A stretch of 60,000 nt of DNA from Lineus longissimus (Eukaryota; Nemertea; Pilidiophora; Heteronemertea; Lineidae). How positions within the stretch are numbered: the first letter of the stretch is position 1; each line of letters starts with the position of its first letter. This document shows, piece after piece, positions 45,401-51,919 of the stretch. The stretch is taken from assembly GCF_910592395.1 (NCBI RefSeq), contig NC_088326.1, positions 13,399,001 to 13,459,000 on the forward strand, read 5' to 3'. The notes below the pieces were generated by a model. The model made no database searches. It was not told the DNA's origin and saw only the letters and a list, made by a program, of their open reading frames with translations. The position numbers were made by a program, and so were the translations under genes.

Positions 45401-47886
45401 AATTGAATAACATTCCGTTCCCAGTTACAATCTTCTCAGAGGGAGTCGGCCTGGGATTTAGACGAGCATAATCCCACCAACTGTTCAGAGCATTTGAAAA
45501 CAATTTCCAGAGTGTCACGTTGAGCTTTCAGCTCACAAAAAATCAATAAAGCAAACGAGATTGATGTCGATTTTGATGGCTGACTGGATACAACTGGATA
45601 CAAGATGAACAGAGCACGGCGAGTGATGTGTGATCGATCCAAGAGTGATCAGTCCCGATAGAGAACCATGGTCTATTCTGGAGAGATAGTGTCAGTGGAT
45701 CTATATTCTGAGAGGGGAGGAGGTCCAGGGGGTGCTAGTTCTGCATTAGCAGGGAAAGACACACCAACAGAATACAGGCCAACAGAGAGCAACGACAGAA
45801 AGCATTGCCTCACGACAAAAAACAAACACTTCTCATAAGGGGGGAAAGCGTGTTGGGGTTCACAGAGGTTCTTCACCCACCACACTTGATCGTGTTTGGG
45901 AGTCAAGCGTCAAACTATCGGGGAGGGGGGGGATAGATGGATAGGAGATAGACTTGCAGTTTGGAGCCCACTCCAACTGGATGCAGATCAGAGATGTCCA
46001 GCAAAGTGTGTAGAGCTGGAGAGATGTAGTGTGGACTTCTGAAATGGGGACTGGGGAGGGAAGTAAAGGAGTATGGAGTACTGATGCAAAGGTTCATGGT
46101 GACTGCACTGTTGGATCAAAGAAGCTCGAATGTGACTGGGAAAGTCAAACCACGTACAGAGCTAAGGACTGCTCAAACAAGCAAGAGTTGCTGCGACCTG
46201 TGCGACCTGTGCAAAAACATGTGTGATTCAACCCATCAACTGCCCGGTCTAACGACCTCTTGTTCCCAGTCATGGCACCATCAAAAGTTGTTGAAACTAT
46301 GTGCTTGTTTACGTGGCGTTAGGCTGTTCATCAGCAGTGTGAGGGAGATGAGCCTGACAGCTGATCGTACAAACATATTCAAATGAATATGTCGTACTTA
46401 TAACCACAACCCTTTAATGCCAATAATGGTCACAGATGTGCATCATAACATCATTCACCTCTTATAATTCCCACTAGATTGTAACATAAGGTAGATCTAT
46501 TGATTACAGGCAATGTGCTCATTAAAGCCCAGCACTTCAGGTTTCAGTGCATAATATATAAAACTAAAAGACACTTTTTGTACACAAGCCAACATCAACA
46601 GTGTGATGTCATCGTGCCACACAGACACACAGTACACCCCCCCCCCCCCTTATTTTCACAGGCCTATATGTTTGCAAAAACATCCTTATCCATTTATTTC
46701 TGTAGTAATGGGAAATTTTCAAATGAAGAAATCATACAAATCTTTTCATGCCCCTCACATGGAAAGTGAAAAATATCTGTCTCGAGAAATGAAAAATGTT
46801 TACAGGTAGTCCCAGTCGCTGAAACGGTCCCCTAAAATTGGACCCAGTTGAATGATGAAGTGCACATCACGCTCGCATTTCATTTGTGTTGTTGTGACCT
46901 TGAGCCATGTCACCATGTACCATTGGTACATCTCTTCAGCTAATGGTATTGATTATTATATAAATCAACGGTGAGAGTCTTCGCTAAGCTCGGTCAGGAA
47001 GGCGACCACAATAGTTGTAAGTGTTGCATTATGAAGCATCAGCATACTGTAGTGTAGGTATGGTAGAATTACAACCATGACATGGCCAGGGGCCATGTCC
47101 TCACCTCTGGTGAATGAGAGGAATATGGTTACCATTATAGTTACAGAGAGTTTGACCTCAGCAAAATCGTCTAATAAATCCTAAATTTTTGAATCTTGAT
47201 CACAATGACCCTTGATTATTTGATTTGTTCTATTTCGCATAGCGACCCTGACCCTGATCATCCCTGAAGACACGGTCTGCACAATCAGTGTATGGTGCAT
47301 GTCAAGGTTTAACCCTCACCTGGGGTATAAAACTTAAGGTCACGATAAACAGGTCTCCTTATCATTTTCTCTTGGGCACAACAGTGATAGGTTCTCTTAG
47401 TGCTGCATTATGGAACTAGGCACTAGAAGCTGCCTGGATGAATTTTTTTAAGGAAATCCCACTCATTCTTTTAAAACAACTACTGAATGTGAAAAAAATC
47501 TGCCAAATATCAAGGCCTTTTAAACGATACACAAAATTCTTTGAAAAATGTTCACACTCAGAACATGTAAGCCAACTTTGGACAATGCCATAGGCCATGT
47601 AGGCCATTTTGACCAGTTTGTTGCAGGTGAAACCCATGACTCTTCAGCACCCAGACAAACCTTGTTGAAACTGTCTAGAGACCACATTCGAAAGTCGATC
47701 AGCGGGTAAAAACATGTGAGTGTATAGCAAGACTGACTGTCAAGAGGTAGGCTAATGTCTGTTGTTGTCACCCGCTGTCATTTCGAATGTAGACTTGACG
47801 TAGACTTTTTGTGACACTTACTTTGAGCCGAATCCCAGCTTTTCCTTGGCCCTATCCTTGAATGATCTCTTCAGTGAGGATGCCAT
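15359..47886 (-). CDS. OXR1: OXR1/NCOA7 (mustard) orthologue, complete, 21 coding exons
   Basis: Exons in transcript order (minus strand): 47822-47886, 41845-42032, 39017-39105, 35139-35246, 34184-34279, 33005-33208, 30629-30810, 29335-30401, mini-exons 28920-28955, 28344-28388, 28197-28232, 27961-27993, 27143-27187, then 26805-26987, 20656-20818, 20339-20516, 18542-18658, 16328-16480, 16055-16150, 15647-15720, 15359-15494. All have GT/AG junctions and phases join to 3,294 nt (1,097 residues plus stop). Domain order is LysM (~110-156), GRAM-like (~230-310), acidic linker, TLDc (~935-1097), as in long OXR1/NCOA7 forms. The family protects against oxidative stress, and TLDc proteins bind the V-ATPase. 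OXR1 and NCOA7 are vertebrate paralogues, so either name fits an invertebrate single copy. Confidence 0.93.
15647..15720 (-). CDS. OXR1: OXR1 TLDc exon ([15 protein letters not shown])
   Basis: Aligns with FKWSGxNxFFIxGD of the TLDc fold. Acceptor TCTTCCAG, donor GTAAGT. The typical poly-Gly turn that follows in vertebrates is reduced here to GAGQGSFG across the next junction. Confidence 0.95.
16055..16150 (-). CDS. OXR1: OXR1 TLDc exon ([12 protein letters not shown])
   Basis: Carries the family signature [11 protein letters not shown] followed by PEFK. Phase 0 at both ends, 32 codons. Acceptor GTTGCAG, donor GTATGT. Confidence 0.95.
16328..16480 (-). CDS. OXR1: OXR1 TLDc exon ([16 protein letters not shown])
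   Basis: Start of the catalytically inert TLDc core: LPxRxxGYPW, then [10 protein letters not shown] and PVLLVIKD, all diagnostic of OXR1/NCOA7/TLDC proteins. Phase 0 at both ends, 51 codons. Confidence 0.95.
16481..18541 (-). other. OXR1: OXR1 intron
   Basis: About 2.06 kb without further exons. It contains a short ATGATATGAC microsatellite near 18115-18140. Confidence 0.7.
18542..18658 (-). CDS. OXR1: OXR1 exon joining the linker to TLDc ([12 protein letters not shown])
   Basis: Begins with [10 protein letters not shown], matching IITVEEAKRR of NCOA7, and ends with LPELVGN and SEEHVIA leading into the TLDc exon. Acceptor GTGTTTCAG, donor GTAAGA, 39 codons, phase 0. Confidence 0.92.
18771..19524. 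repeat. 40-bp minisatellite, about 19 copies, with a GTAGGCCTAC palindrome per unit
   Basis: The unit reads GAGTAGGCCTACC, then A-G/T-GACACA, then CTCTACCATCAGAC. Variants alternate (TGC/TGT/AGC before GAG). Each copy has the perfect 10-bp palindrome GTAGGCCTAC with a StuI-type AGGCCT core. Lies in an OXR1 intron. Confidence 0.95.
20339..20516 (-). CDS. OXR1: OXR1 exon ([17 protein letters not shown])
   Basis: Matches the NCOA7 block VDHLYTFFVQWSPDVYG, followed by ERGFVIIE and an acidic stretch, ending KDWE. Acceptor TTGTTTCAG, donor GTGAGA. Length 178 nt, entering on the last base of a codon. Confidence 0.93.
20656..20818 (-). CDS. OXR1: OXR1 exon ([10 protein letters not shown] and [12 protein letters not shown])
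   Basis: Contains [20 protein letters not shown] and [13 protein letters not shown], conserved in OXR1/NCOA7 ahead of the VDHLY block. Acceptor CTTTCCAG, donor GTAAGT. Confidence 0.92.
20819..22317 (-). other. OXR1: Start of the ~6-kb OXR1 intron
   Basis: No exon or recognisable element. The rest of this intron (to 26804) contains the 47-bp array, a MITE and the 14-bp array listed separately. Confidence 0.6.
22319..23077. repeat. 47-bp minisatellite, about 16 copies
   Basis: Unit: ATGCCCAGGATATCAGG, TGTGTTCAAGAGAACAG, CCCGGCCCCAGAT. Substitutions are few (AAGAGA/AATAGA, CCCGG/CCTGG). Because 47 is not a multiple of three and the unit has almost no stop codons, long open frames appear in all three plus frames; the longest is about 247 codons. 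These are an artefact of the repeat. Confidence 0.95.
24127..24381. mobile_element. Short TIR element (MITE), family copy 1
   Basis: The ends are inverted repeats of about 30 bp: TGTGACCCATCACAGC on the left and, reverse-complemented, TGTAACCCGTCACAGC on the right, both continuing into AAACCAGGTGC. An internal block GAAATGAACGACCAGTC, then TCAACCTGCCAAGCT, is shared with the copy at 43623-43792. No coding capacity. Confidence 0.7.
25633..25731. repeat. 14-bp minisatellite, 7 copies
   Basis: CTCTATAGTATATT repeated seven times; the last two copies read ATAATATATT. Intronic. Confidence 0.9.
26805..26987 (-). CDS. OXR1: OXR1 exon ([10 protein letters not shown] and [11 protein letters not shown])
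   Basis: The acceptor CTTCATCTTCCAG has a strong pyrimidine tract and gives phase 1 at both ends (183 nt). The peptide [20 protein letters not shown] leads to an acidic segment ending FQSID, and the next exon completes ELIPRP. A nearer acceptor at 26956 would break phase with the upstream exons. Confidence 0.82.
27143..27187 (-). CDS. OXR1: OXR1 mini-exon 5 (45 nt), tentative
   Basis: A GTAAGT donor and a weak acceptor (AAACCAG) give 45 nt in phase 1-1, encoding [14 protein letters not shown], which reads on into the next exon. An alternative acceptor four bases downstream breaks the frame. Confidence 0.5.
27961..27993 (-). CDS. OXR1: OXR1 mini-exon 4 (33 nt)
   Basis: Acceptor CCCTCTCAG, donor GTAAGT, phase 1-1. 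Encodes [10 protein letters not shown], flanked by split codons. Divisible by three, so it can be skipped without changing frame. Confidence 0.65.
28197..28232 (-). CDS. OXR1: OXR1 mini-exon 3 (36 nt)
   Basis: Acceptor CAATCATCAG, donor GTAAGT, phase 1-1. Encodes [11 protein letters not shown]. Same donor and phase as the neighbouring mini-exons. Confidence 0.65.
28344..28388 (-). CDS. OXR1: OXR1 mini-exon 2 (45 nt), tentative
   Basis: Donor GTAAGT, with an acceptor (GACAATCAG) that has a poor pyrimidine tract. Phase 1-1, encoding [14 protein letters not shown]. Supported mainly by phase agreement with its neighbours. Confidence 0.5.
28920..28955 (-). CDS. OXR1: OXR1 mini-exon 1 (36 nt)
   Basis: Acceptor TCTCTCTATCAG, donor GTAAGT, phase 1-1. 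Encodes [12 protein letters not shown] directly after the end of the long exon. Confidence 0.7.
29335..30401 (-). CDS. OXR1: OXR1 long acidic linker exon (1,067 nt)
   Basis: The acceptor TGTTGTGTTCACAG joins GGN-K to [10 protein letters not shown], and the donor GTGAGT follows THTQVTQT-type sequence (EHTQVTQT). It encodes about 355 residues rich in Glu, Asp, Ser, Gly and Ala, including an imperfect EGGAGASEG repeat, then [20 protein letters not shown] and [10 protein letters not shown] near its end. It corresponds to the poorly conserved central region of OXR1/NCOA7 and is probably disordered. Confidence 0.88.
30629..30810 (-). CDS. OXR1: OXR1 GRAM-like exon ([20 protein letters not shown])
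   Basis: [18 protein letters not shown] and [15 protein letters not shown] are among the best-conserved OXR1 segments. Acceptor CTCACTCTCCAG, donor GTAAGC, 60 codons plus two bases. Confidence 0.95.
30811..33004 (-). other. OXR1: OXR1 intron containing the E-box array
   Basis: No exon found outside the 47-bp array at 32381-32802. Several A/T-rich stretches and unsupported short open frames. Confidence 0.6.
32381..32802. repeat. 47-bp minisatellite, 9 copies, each with a CACGTG E-box
   Basis: Unit: GATCATACTC, ACCACGTGACACGAGACATG, ATCAGTGACATGAAAGT. All nine copies keep the palindrome CACGTG followed by AC (the last two read CACGTGACTC). CACGTGAC overlaps the CLEAR/USF/MITF-type E-box. Intronic in OXR1. 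Confidence 0.95.
33005..33208 (-). CDS. OXR1: OXR1 exon before the GRAM-like domain ([13 protein letters not shown])
   Basis: A Pro/Ser-rich start (VGSPVKSPP) is followed by [16 protein letters not shown] and [12 protein letters not shown], nearly identical to the vertebrate motif. Acceptor TTTCCTAG, donor GTGAGT, 68 codons, phase 0. Confidence 0.94.
33578..33688. repeat. Imperfect ~20-22-bp tandem repeat, about 5 copies
   Basis: ACTCTTCATACAATACAGAT and variants in tandem, in an OXR1 intron. Confidence 0.75.
34184..34279 (-). CDS. OXR1: OXR1 exon after LysM ([18 protein letters not shown])
   Basis: TLFVPD closes the LysM domain. A Ser/Pro-rich tail follows ([13 protein letters not shown]). 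Acceptor TTGTTTCAG, donor GTAAGT, 32 codons, phase 0. Confidence 0.92.
35139..35246 (-). CDS. OXR1: OXR1 LysM exon
   Basis: Encodes [25 protein letters not shown] and FIFPGQ: the LysM pattern of D-T-L near the start, N-x-L in the middle and PGQ at the end. In this eukaryotic family LysM is structural rather than a proven glycan binder. Acceptor CTCCTCCAG, donor GTATGT, 36 codons. Confidence 0.94.
35446..35926. repeat. 37-bp minisatellite, 13 copies
   Basis: Unit AACTGAAGGATACAGTAG, TATAGGGTTAACTGAGTAC. The span equals exactly 13 units. A GTTTTG variant replaces GTATAG in two copies four units apart, suggesting block duplication. Intronic. Confidence 0.95.
36643..36822. repeat. 20-bp minisatellite, 9 copies
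   Basis: Unit TCGCATGGCTGACGAGAGAG with CGC/CAC alternation at positions 2-4. Intronic in OXR1. Confidence 0.9.
37015..37087 (+). pseudogene. tRNA-like sequence (apparent Thr-GGT), likely tRNA pseudogene or SINE head
   Basis: TAGCTCAACTGGCAGAGC is a canonical D-arm/A-box, and GGTTCAAATCC is a B-box. The anticodon stem TTTGA/TCAAA pairs perfectly around the loop CTGGTAA, which reads anticodon GGT. The T-stem has one mismatch and the acceptor stem about two. GGT is normally absent among eukaryotic tRNA-Thr genes (AGT is used), so a SINE-derived or dead copy is more likely than a working gene. Confidence 0.6.
37088..39016 (-). other. OXR1: OXR1 intron, remainder
   Basis: No exon, array or inverted repeat recognised. 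The part just after 37087 may be the body of the tRNA-derived SINE, but I cannot define its end. Confidence 0.5.
39017..39105 (-). CDS. OXR1: OXR1 exon leading into LysM ([12 protein letters not shown])
   Basis: Encodes [25 protein letters not shown]; GTxxY immediately precedes LysM in the family. Acceptor TCTATTTTCAG, donor GTAGGT. Enters on phase 1. Confidence 0.9.
39281..39980. repeat. 70-bp minisatellite, exactly 10 copies
   Basis: Unit: GCCTGAGAGCCCAAGGGTAG, TGATCTCTGGCCAGTGATTC, AATGCCACCAACCCTCCAC, ending AGTTCCTCTCT. The first four copies alternate two variants (CCCAAGG/CTACTG and CCCCAGG/CCAGTG), so a two-unit block was duplicated. Minus-strand open frames through it are repeat artefacts. 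Confidence 0.95.
39981..41844 (-). other. OXR1: OXR1 intron, remainder
   Basis: Nothing recognisable apart from unsupported open frames. Confidence 0.5.
41845..42032 (-). CDS. OXR1: OXR1 exon 2
   Basis: Encodes [30 protein letters not shown], and a Ser/basic tail ending RSDSQ. Phases agree with exon 1 (AA/A) and exon 3 (G/AT). Acceptor TCTATTTTCAG, donor GTATGT. Confidence 0.85.
42130..42165 (-). repeat. Duplicated exon-2 acceptor remnant
   Basis: The sequence TTGTCTATTTTCAGAAC plus GAAGGCC repeats the exon-2 acceptor and its first ~14 coding bases about 120 bp upstream (minus strand), with small changes. It looks like a partial local duplication and could be a cryptic alternative acceptor. 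Confidence 0.5.
43623..43792. mobile_element. Short TIR element (MITE), family copy 2
   Basis: Both ends read TATGTGACCTGTCACA in inverted orientation. The internal block GAAATGAACAACCAGTC, then TCAACCTGCCAAGCT, matches the element at 24127-24381. This copy is about 85 bp shorter. Intronic. Confidence 0.72.
44321..44762. repeat. Compound minisatellite: 52-bp units then ~44-bp units
   Basis: Four 52-bp units (TTTACTAGTCCAGCTTCAG plus a core) give way to five or six ~44-bp units (AACCCCACA plus the same core). The shared core is AAACTACAATAGTCACAGGA, CTGTATGGCT. The switch occurs near 44525. Confidence 0.9.
44763..47821 (-). other. OXR1: OXR1 first intron, part nearest exon 1
   Basis: No exon or element recognised. 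A C homopolymer lies at about 46628-46640. First introns often carry enhancers, but I see no clear motif cluster. Confidence 0.5.
47822..47886 (-). CDS. OXR1: OXR1 first coding exon
   Basis: ATG at 47884-47886 (minus strand) opens [20 protein letters not shown], 21 codons plus two bases, donor GTAAGT. The basic [12 protein letters not shown] start resembles OXR1/NCOA7 N-termini, and the split Lys codon joins exon 2 in frame. Confidence 0.82.
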
Positions 47887-48204
47887 GATGTGTTGAAGAA
47901 CAAAAGAAGTACGCAACACTCAAGACGTCAGCCGAATTACAACTCCAAGGTGCAATACCTGTACACTTCACTCTGCATTCAAAATCAATTCTGCACTTCA
48001 GTGCCTATGCTATATCAAACGCTCAAATTAGTACCGGAGTATGTTTACAAGTGAACTTCTCGAGAACCAAACAACGCCTGCCGTCATGGCTCCTACGAAA
48101 CATGGCATAGATCCTATACTTTCCACCAGTTCAATTGTTATTTTGATTTGATGAACCATTGAGCAGCTTTCAGGTAAAATATTCGATGAAATTTCAGCGA
48201 AAAA

Positions 48205-48325
48205 GGGAAGTCGCCATTTTTACGCCTACCCGCAATTTCCCTAAAGTTCCGGTGTCCACCAATTTTGTGAGGGAAATCAAACATGGCCGTTCGTCGGTGA
48301 AAATGACGTCACGGCGTGGAATTCC
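48205..48325 (-). promoter_or_regulatory. OXR1: Candidate OXR1 promoter (YY1-like and CRE motifs)
   Basis: About 330-430 bp upstream of the OXR1 ATG a CpG-rich patch contains AAAATGGCG on the minus strand (48212-48220), matching the YY1 core, and the full palindromic CRE TGACGTCA (48304-48311). No TATA box is obvious. Confidence 0.4.
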
Positions 48326-48584
48326 GTTCATCATCGTGTCAGTATCTATTTTAAGATCATACTCACGTGTTGTTGTTTACGTTTTGGACAGACTTTTTTC
48401 GTTGTTCAGGCTTGTGAATTGGAAATTTGTATCAATTTCCGCTTCTTTTACAGATGCTCATGCTCACGCATATTGACTTAATCTTTGCTTATTGATATGG
48501 CTTGACTGTGGGGTATAATATAACCTTCGTCAAGTCACTTACCGGGAAACATGTCACGAGATGTTTAGGCCATGGGAATGATTA

Positions 48585-48940
48585 ATCCGGTTTACCGTCC
48601 ACCTCCACATGTGTTCAAAGCTTACTCATTTTCAAATTTTTTCATTATCTTTCAAAAAAGCTATTCATTCTATTGTTGCCATTACTTTTTGAATTCAAAC
48701 AATCTTTCCAGTGGTTCATCTTTACCAAAACTGATTGAGAAACACAATCATAAAACATTGATAGGGTAGCGTTTTCACCATAATAATGACATTTTTTCAA
48801 TGCCTCGTGCCAATTTCCATTTACTGGAACTTGCCGAATCACGTGTTTTGACCAGTAAATCAGGCTGTAAACCGATTATGAATAATGAAAAATGAAAAAA
48901 GCCTCATCATCTTTTAAATCTCTCGGACGGTAAACCGGAT
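48585..48940. mobile_element. Possible MITE with 16-bp TIRs
   Basis: ATCCGGTTTACCGTCC at 48585-48600 is exactly inverted at 48925-48940. The ~356-bp span is AT-rich and non-coding. No clear target-site duplication is visible, so the mobile-element call is tentative. Confidence 0.45.
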
Positions 48941-49590
48941 CATTGGGCCTCTATCCTTCCCATTGACCTGGTCACATTATATGTCCAGCCTCCCTTTACC
49001 ATGAAAATGATCAGGTATTCACCATGTAAAAATGAGACGCATTTTTCCTAAGGTTGGAGAAAACTCTTTAAGTACAACTTGAGTACTACTTGGGACCACA
49101 GTCATCTTAGAAGACTGTGAATCCTCCCAATGTCCTTCCTCTCATGCAGAATGTGCCACCAAATATACATCTATATAGCCAGGTCAGGACCTGGCTTGGC
49201 CCAGGGTGGCTCACTGACATTGGGCAGCCAGGTGTGGGCCAGGGCACATCGAGAAGAGATATGGTGCGCTACTGTCTCATTGCATTTGCAAGAACGTGTT
49301 TAAAAAAATACATTGGGAATTCACCAGTTTGTTTGTATAAGAAATACATATACATGCCATACAGGAAGCCAAGAAAGAAAAATGCGCAATATTTTGTATA
49401 ATCTACGTGTTTAAGATGCAGGCAGATTGTCATATTTTCATTTTCGGCACCACACCATTGTTTGTTTCACTCAAGTACAAATCTCGGGTATTTTTTAAGT
49501 TGTGGTAAATTGGAATTTCAGGGTTGTTTCACTGGAGATGACTACCATTGCACACTGGTGGACTGTTCCGGAGAAACTTGACCCCCCCAG

Positions 49591-50285
49591 TTGACAACTT
49601 GGCAGAGCAGCCAAGACTGATGTGGCCTGGCTGTGACTGTCACATCTCTCGCATCATGTTGCCAACACGGTGGAGCAGCAAAGACTGATTTGGACTGGCT
49701 GTGACCGTCTCACCTCTCTCACCATAATTATTATCAACACGATGGAGCAGCCAGAACTGATGTGGCCTGGCTGTGACTGCCTCATCTCTCTCACCATGTT
49801 GACAACACGGTGGAGCAGCAAAGACTGATTTGGACTGGCTGTGACCGTCTCACCTCTCTCACCATGATTATTATCAACACGATGGAGCAGCCAGGACTGA
49901 CTCGGCCTGGCTGTGACTGCCTCACCTCTCTCACCATGTTGCCAACACAGTGGAGCAGCCAAGACTGATTCGGCCTGGCTGTGACTGTCTCATCTCTCGC
50001 ATCATGTTGTCAACACGGTGGAGCAGCCAGGACTGATTCGGCCTGGCTGTGACTGTCGCATCTCTCGCATCATGTTGTCAACACAGTGGAGCAGCCAGGA
50101 CTGATTCGGCCTGGCTGTGACTGTCTCATCTCTCGCATCATGTTGTCAACACGGTGGAGCAGCCAGGACTGATTCGGCCTGGCTGCGACTACCTCATCTC
50201 TCTCACCATGTTGACAACTTGGCAGAGCAGCCAATACTGATTTGGCCTGGCTGTGACTGTCTCATATCTCTCATCATGTTGTTAG
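49591..50285. repeat. ~68-bp minisatellite, about 10 copies
   Basis: Unit: TTGTCAACACGGTGGAGCAG, CCAGGACTGATTCGGCCTGG, CTGTGACTGTCTCATCTCTC, then GCATCATG. Unit length varies from 68 to about 71. Two variants (ATTATTATCAAC and GTTGTCAAC spacers) alternate in the first half. Lies between the divergent genes. Confidence 0.92.
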
Positions 50286-50489
50286 CACGCACCTTAAGCT
50301 GTAGCAGCGCCAAGCAAGAGTCAAGAATTCTCAAAATGTCCGCTGCAAGCCGCTGCTGGATCAACCCCTCAGATTCAGAATCAGAGGCCTGGTCGATCGA
50401 CCATGTTCTTATATTGAGTGTTGACTGGTTCAATATGCTGACTTTGTGCTGGTCTTTCCCGGGGTACTTTCTCAATCCCCAACAAAAGT

Positions 50490-50560
50490 CCAAGGGAGCG
50501 AACATCTTCGATTTGGAGCGAAACGACTGGGGGCGAAAGGTTAGGAAGCGAAACAACCGC
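50490..50560 (+). repeat. GCGAAACGACTGGGGGCGAAA motif block (copy 2)
   Basis: GCGAACATC, GCGAAACGACTGGGGGCGAA, AGGTTAGGA and GCGAAACAACC follow one another. The same words occur inverted at 6066-6120. Confidence 0.5.
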
Positions 50561-50577
50561 AATGTAGTGCAGGTGGC

Positions 50578-50696
50578 TTAGCCTGGTACCACTGGCCACC
50601 GTCAGACGACGCTGTTGTGTTTGACCTATTTTGACTTTTGTATTGACGGGTCAAACACAACAGCGTCGTCTGACGGTGGCCAGTGGTACCAGGCTA
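50578..50696. mobile_element. Foldback/hAT-like MITE: 47-bp perfect hairpin with 8-bp TSD
   Basis: 50580-50626 is the exact reverse complement of 50649-50695, with a 22-base spacer. The ends read TAGCCTGGTACC, a common hAT-type MITE start. CAGGTGGC flanks it on both sides (50570-50577 and 50697-50704), an 8-bp duplication as expected for hAT; two extra T residues sit at the left junction. Confidence 0.75.
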
Positions 50697-50704
50697 CAGG
50701 TGGC

Positions 50705-51682
50705 AGGGTCTATTCTACAGACCAAAGACTTTACAGACCTCGTTTTTTGGCGCTCACATTTTTATTAGTGAAGATTTTTATGAAATCTAAAGTGATATTA
50801 GACCAAAAACGGTTTCCGCATATGCTCAGAACAAAACTTTTGAAAAATATTAAACTTTAGTACCTTGATTTTGAAGAAATAAAAGTCTGTAATTCTCAGA
50901 ATTCTAAATAAGAAAAAACAGACCAACTTCAAAGGCAAATTAAGATATTTTAAAAACATTTTTTGAATAAAAGATTAAGTTTGAAAATTGTCTCCGTTGT
51001 CAAATGTTGTCATGGATCATGAACGGGGCCTTATGATAAAATGTACAAACAACAACCTCATTTGTGAAACTTTCCATTCTTTATATGATATGTTCAGGTC
51101 AAATTCAAATGTTCATCTTACTGACACAATGGTGTCTTGATCTGTCGATATACAAACATTCAGTCCATATACATACAGTCCATTTTTAGGCTACTTTTAC
51201 CGAATGACAACTTGTAATTTTGATGAATATCGAAAGCGTTAATAATAAACTTCACAGAAATTCCCTTCCAGCGGCCATGTTTTTTGTTGTTGACGTTTTG
51301 AGAGGTGTTCAGGAAATTCGTGATATTTCTTTAACTATTAAAATTATCGATTGTTTGTTGACATATTCATAATCTTTGTATCACCCTTCACATAACAAAC
51401 TTCATCTTTTATTCAAAAAAAGTTTTTAAAATATCTTAATTTGCCTTTGAAGTTGGTCTGTTTTTTCTTATTTAGAATTCTGAGAATTACAGACTTTTAT
51501 TTCTCAAAATCAAGGTACTAAAATTTAATTTTTTTCAAAAATTTTTTTCTGAGCATATGCGGAAACTGTTTCTGGTCTAATATCACTTTAGGTTTCATGA
51601 AAATCTCTACTAATATAAAAGTGAGAGCCAAAAAACGAGGTCTGTAATGTAATGTCTTTGGTCTGTAGAATAGACCCTACCG
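50705..51682. mobile_element. Non-autonomous DNA transposon with ~275-bp TIRs
   Basis: The left arm (about 50705-50979) and right arm (about 51401-51678) are long inverted repeats starting AGGGTCTATTCTACAGACC. Identity is roughly 85-90% by eye. The 420-bp interior is AT-rich and non-coding. GTGCAGGTG occurs on both outer sides (50567-50575 and 51683-51691), a probable 9-bp target duplication, interrupted on the left by the later hairpin insertion. MULE-like by TIR length and TSD size (inference). Confidence 0.72.
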
Positions 51683-51699
51683 GTGCAGGTGCACTTTTA

Positions 51700-51857
51700 A
51701 ATTTTCAGCCAATCACAAGCAAGATTACAAATGCCCTTCGGCATGAACCTCGAATAAATATGGCGCCCGATCAGAAAAATTCGTGAATTTGGGTCGAAAT
51801 AAACCTAAAATTACAACTTGAAACTTAAGTTGTAGTCGAATTTGTGACTCAAATATC
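51700..51857 (+). promoter_or_regulatory. UBR5: Candidate UBR5 core promoter
   Basis: A CCAATCA box (51709-51715) precedes AATATGGCG (about 51757-51765), the YY1-type element common at downstream/core positions of housekeeping genes, about 95 bp upstream of the ATG. No TATA box. The transposon right end stops only ~10-25 bp upstream of the CCAAT box. Confidence 0.45.
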
Positions 51858-51919
51858 ATGAGTTCGATCCATTTCGTCGTCCACCCTCTCCCTGGCACCG
51901 ATGAACAACTGAATGACCG
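51858..51919 (+). CDS. UBR5: UBR5 exon 1 (start codon)
   Basis: [20 protein letters not shown] matches the vertebrate N-terminus almost residue for residue, fixing the start at 51858. Ends CG before GTACGA, completing Arg in exon 2. Confidence 0.95.

Noticed and set aside
50117-50581. 154-residue plus-strand open frame and its antisense partner
   Set aside because: It begins inside the ~68-bp array and continues through transposon-end motifs; the composition reflects repeats, not a protein family.
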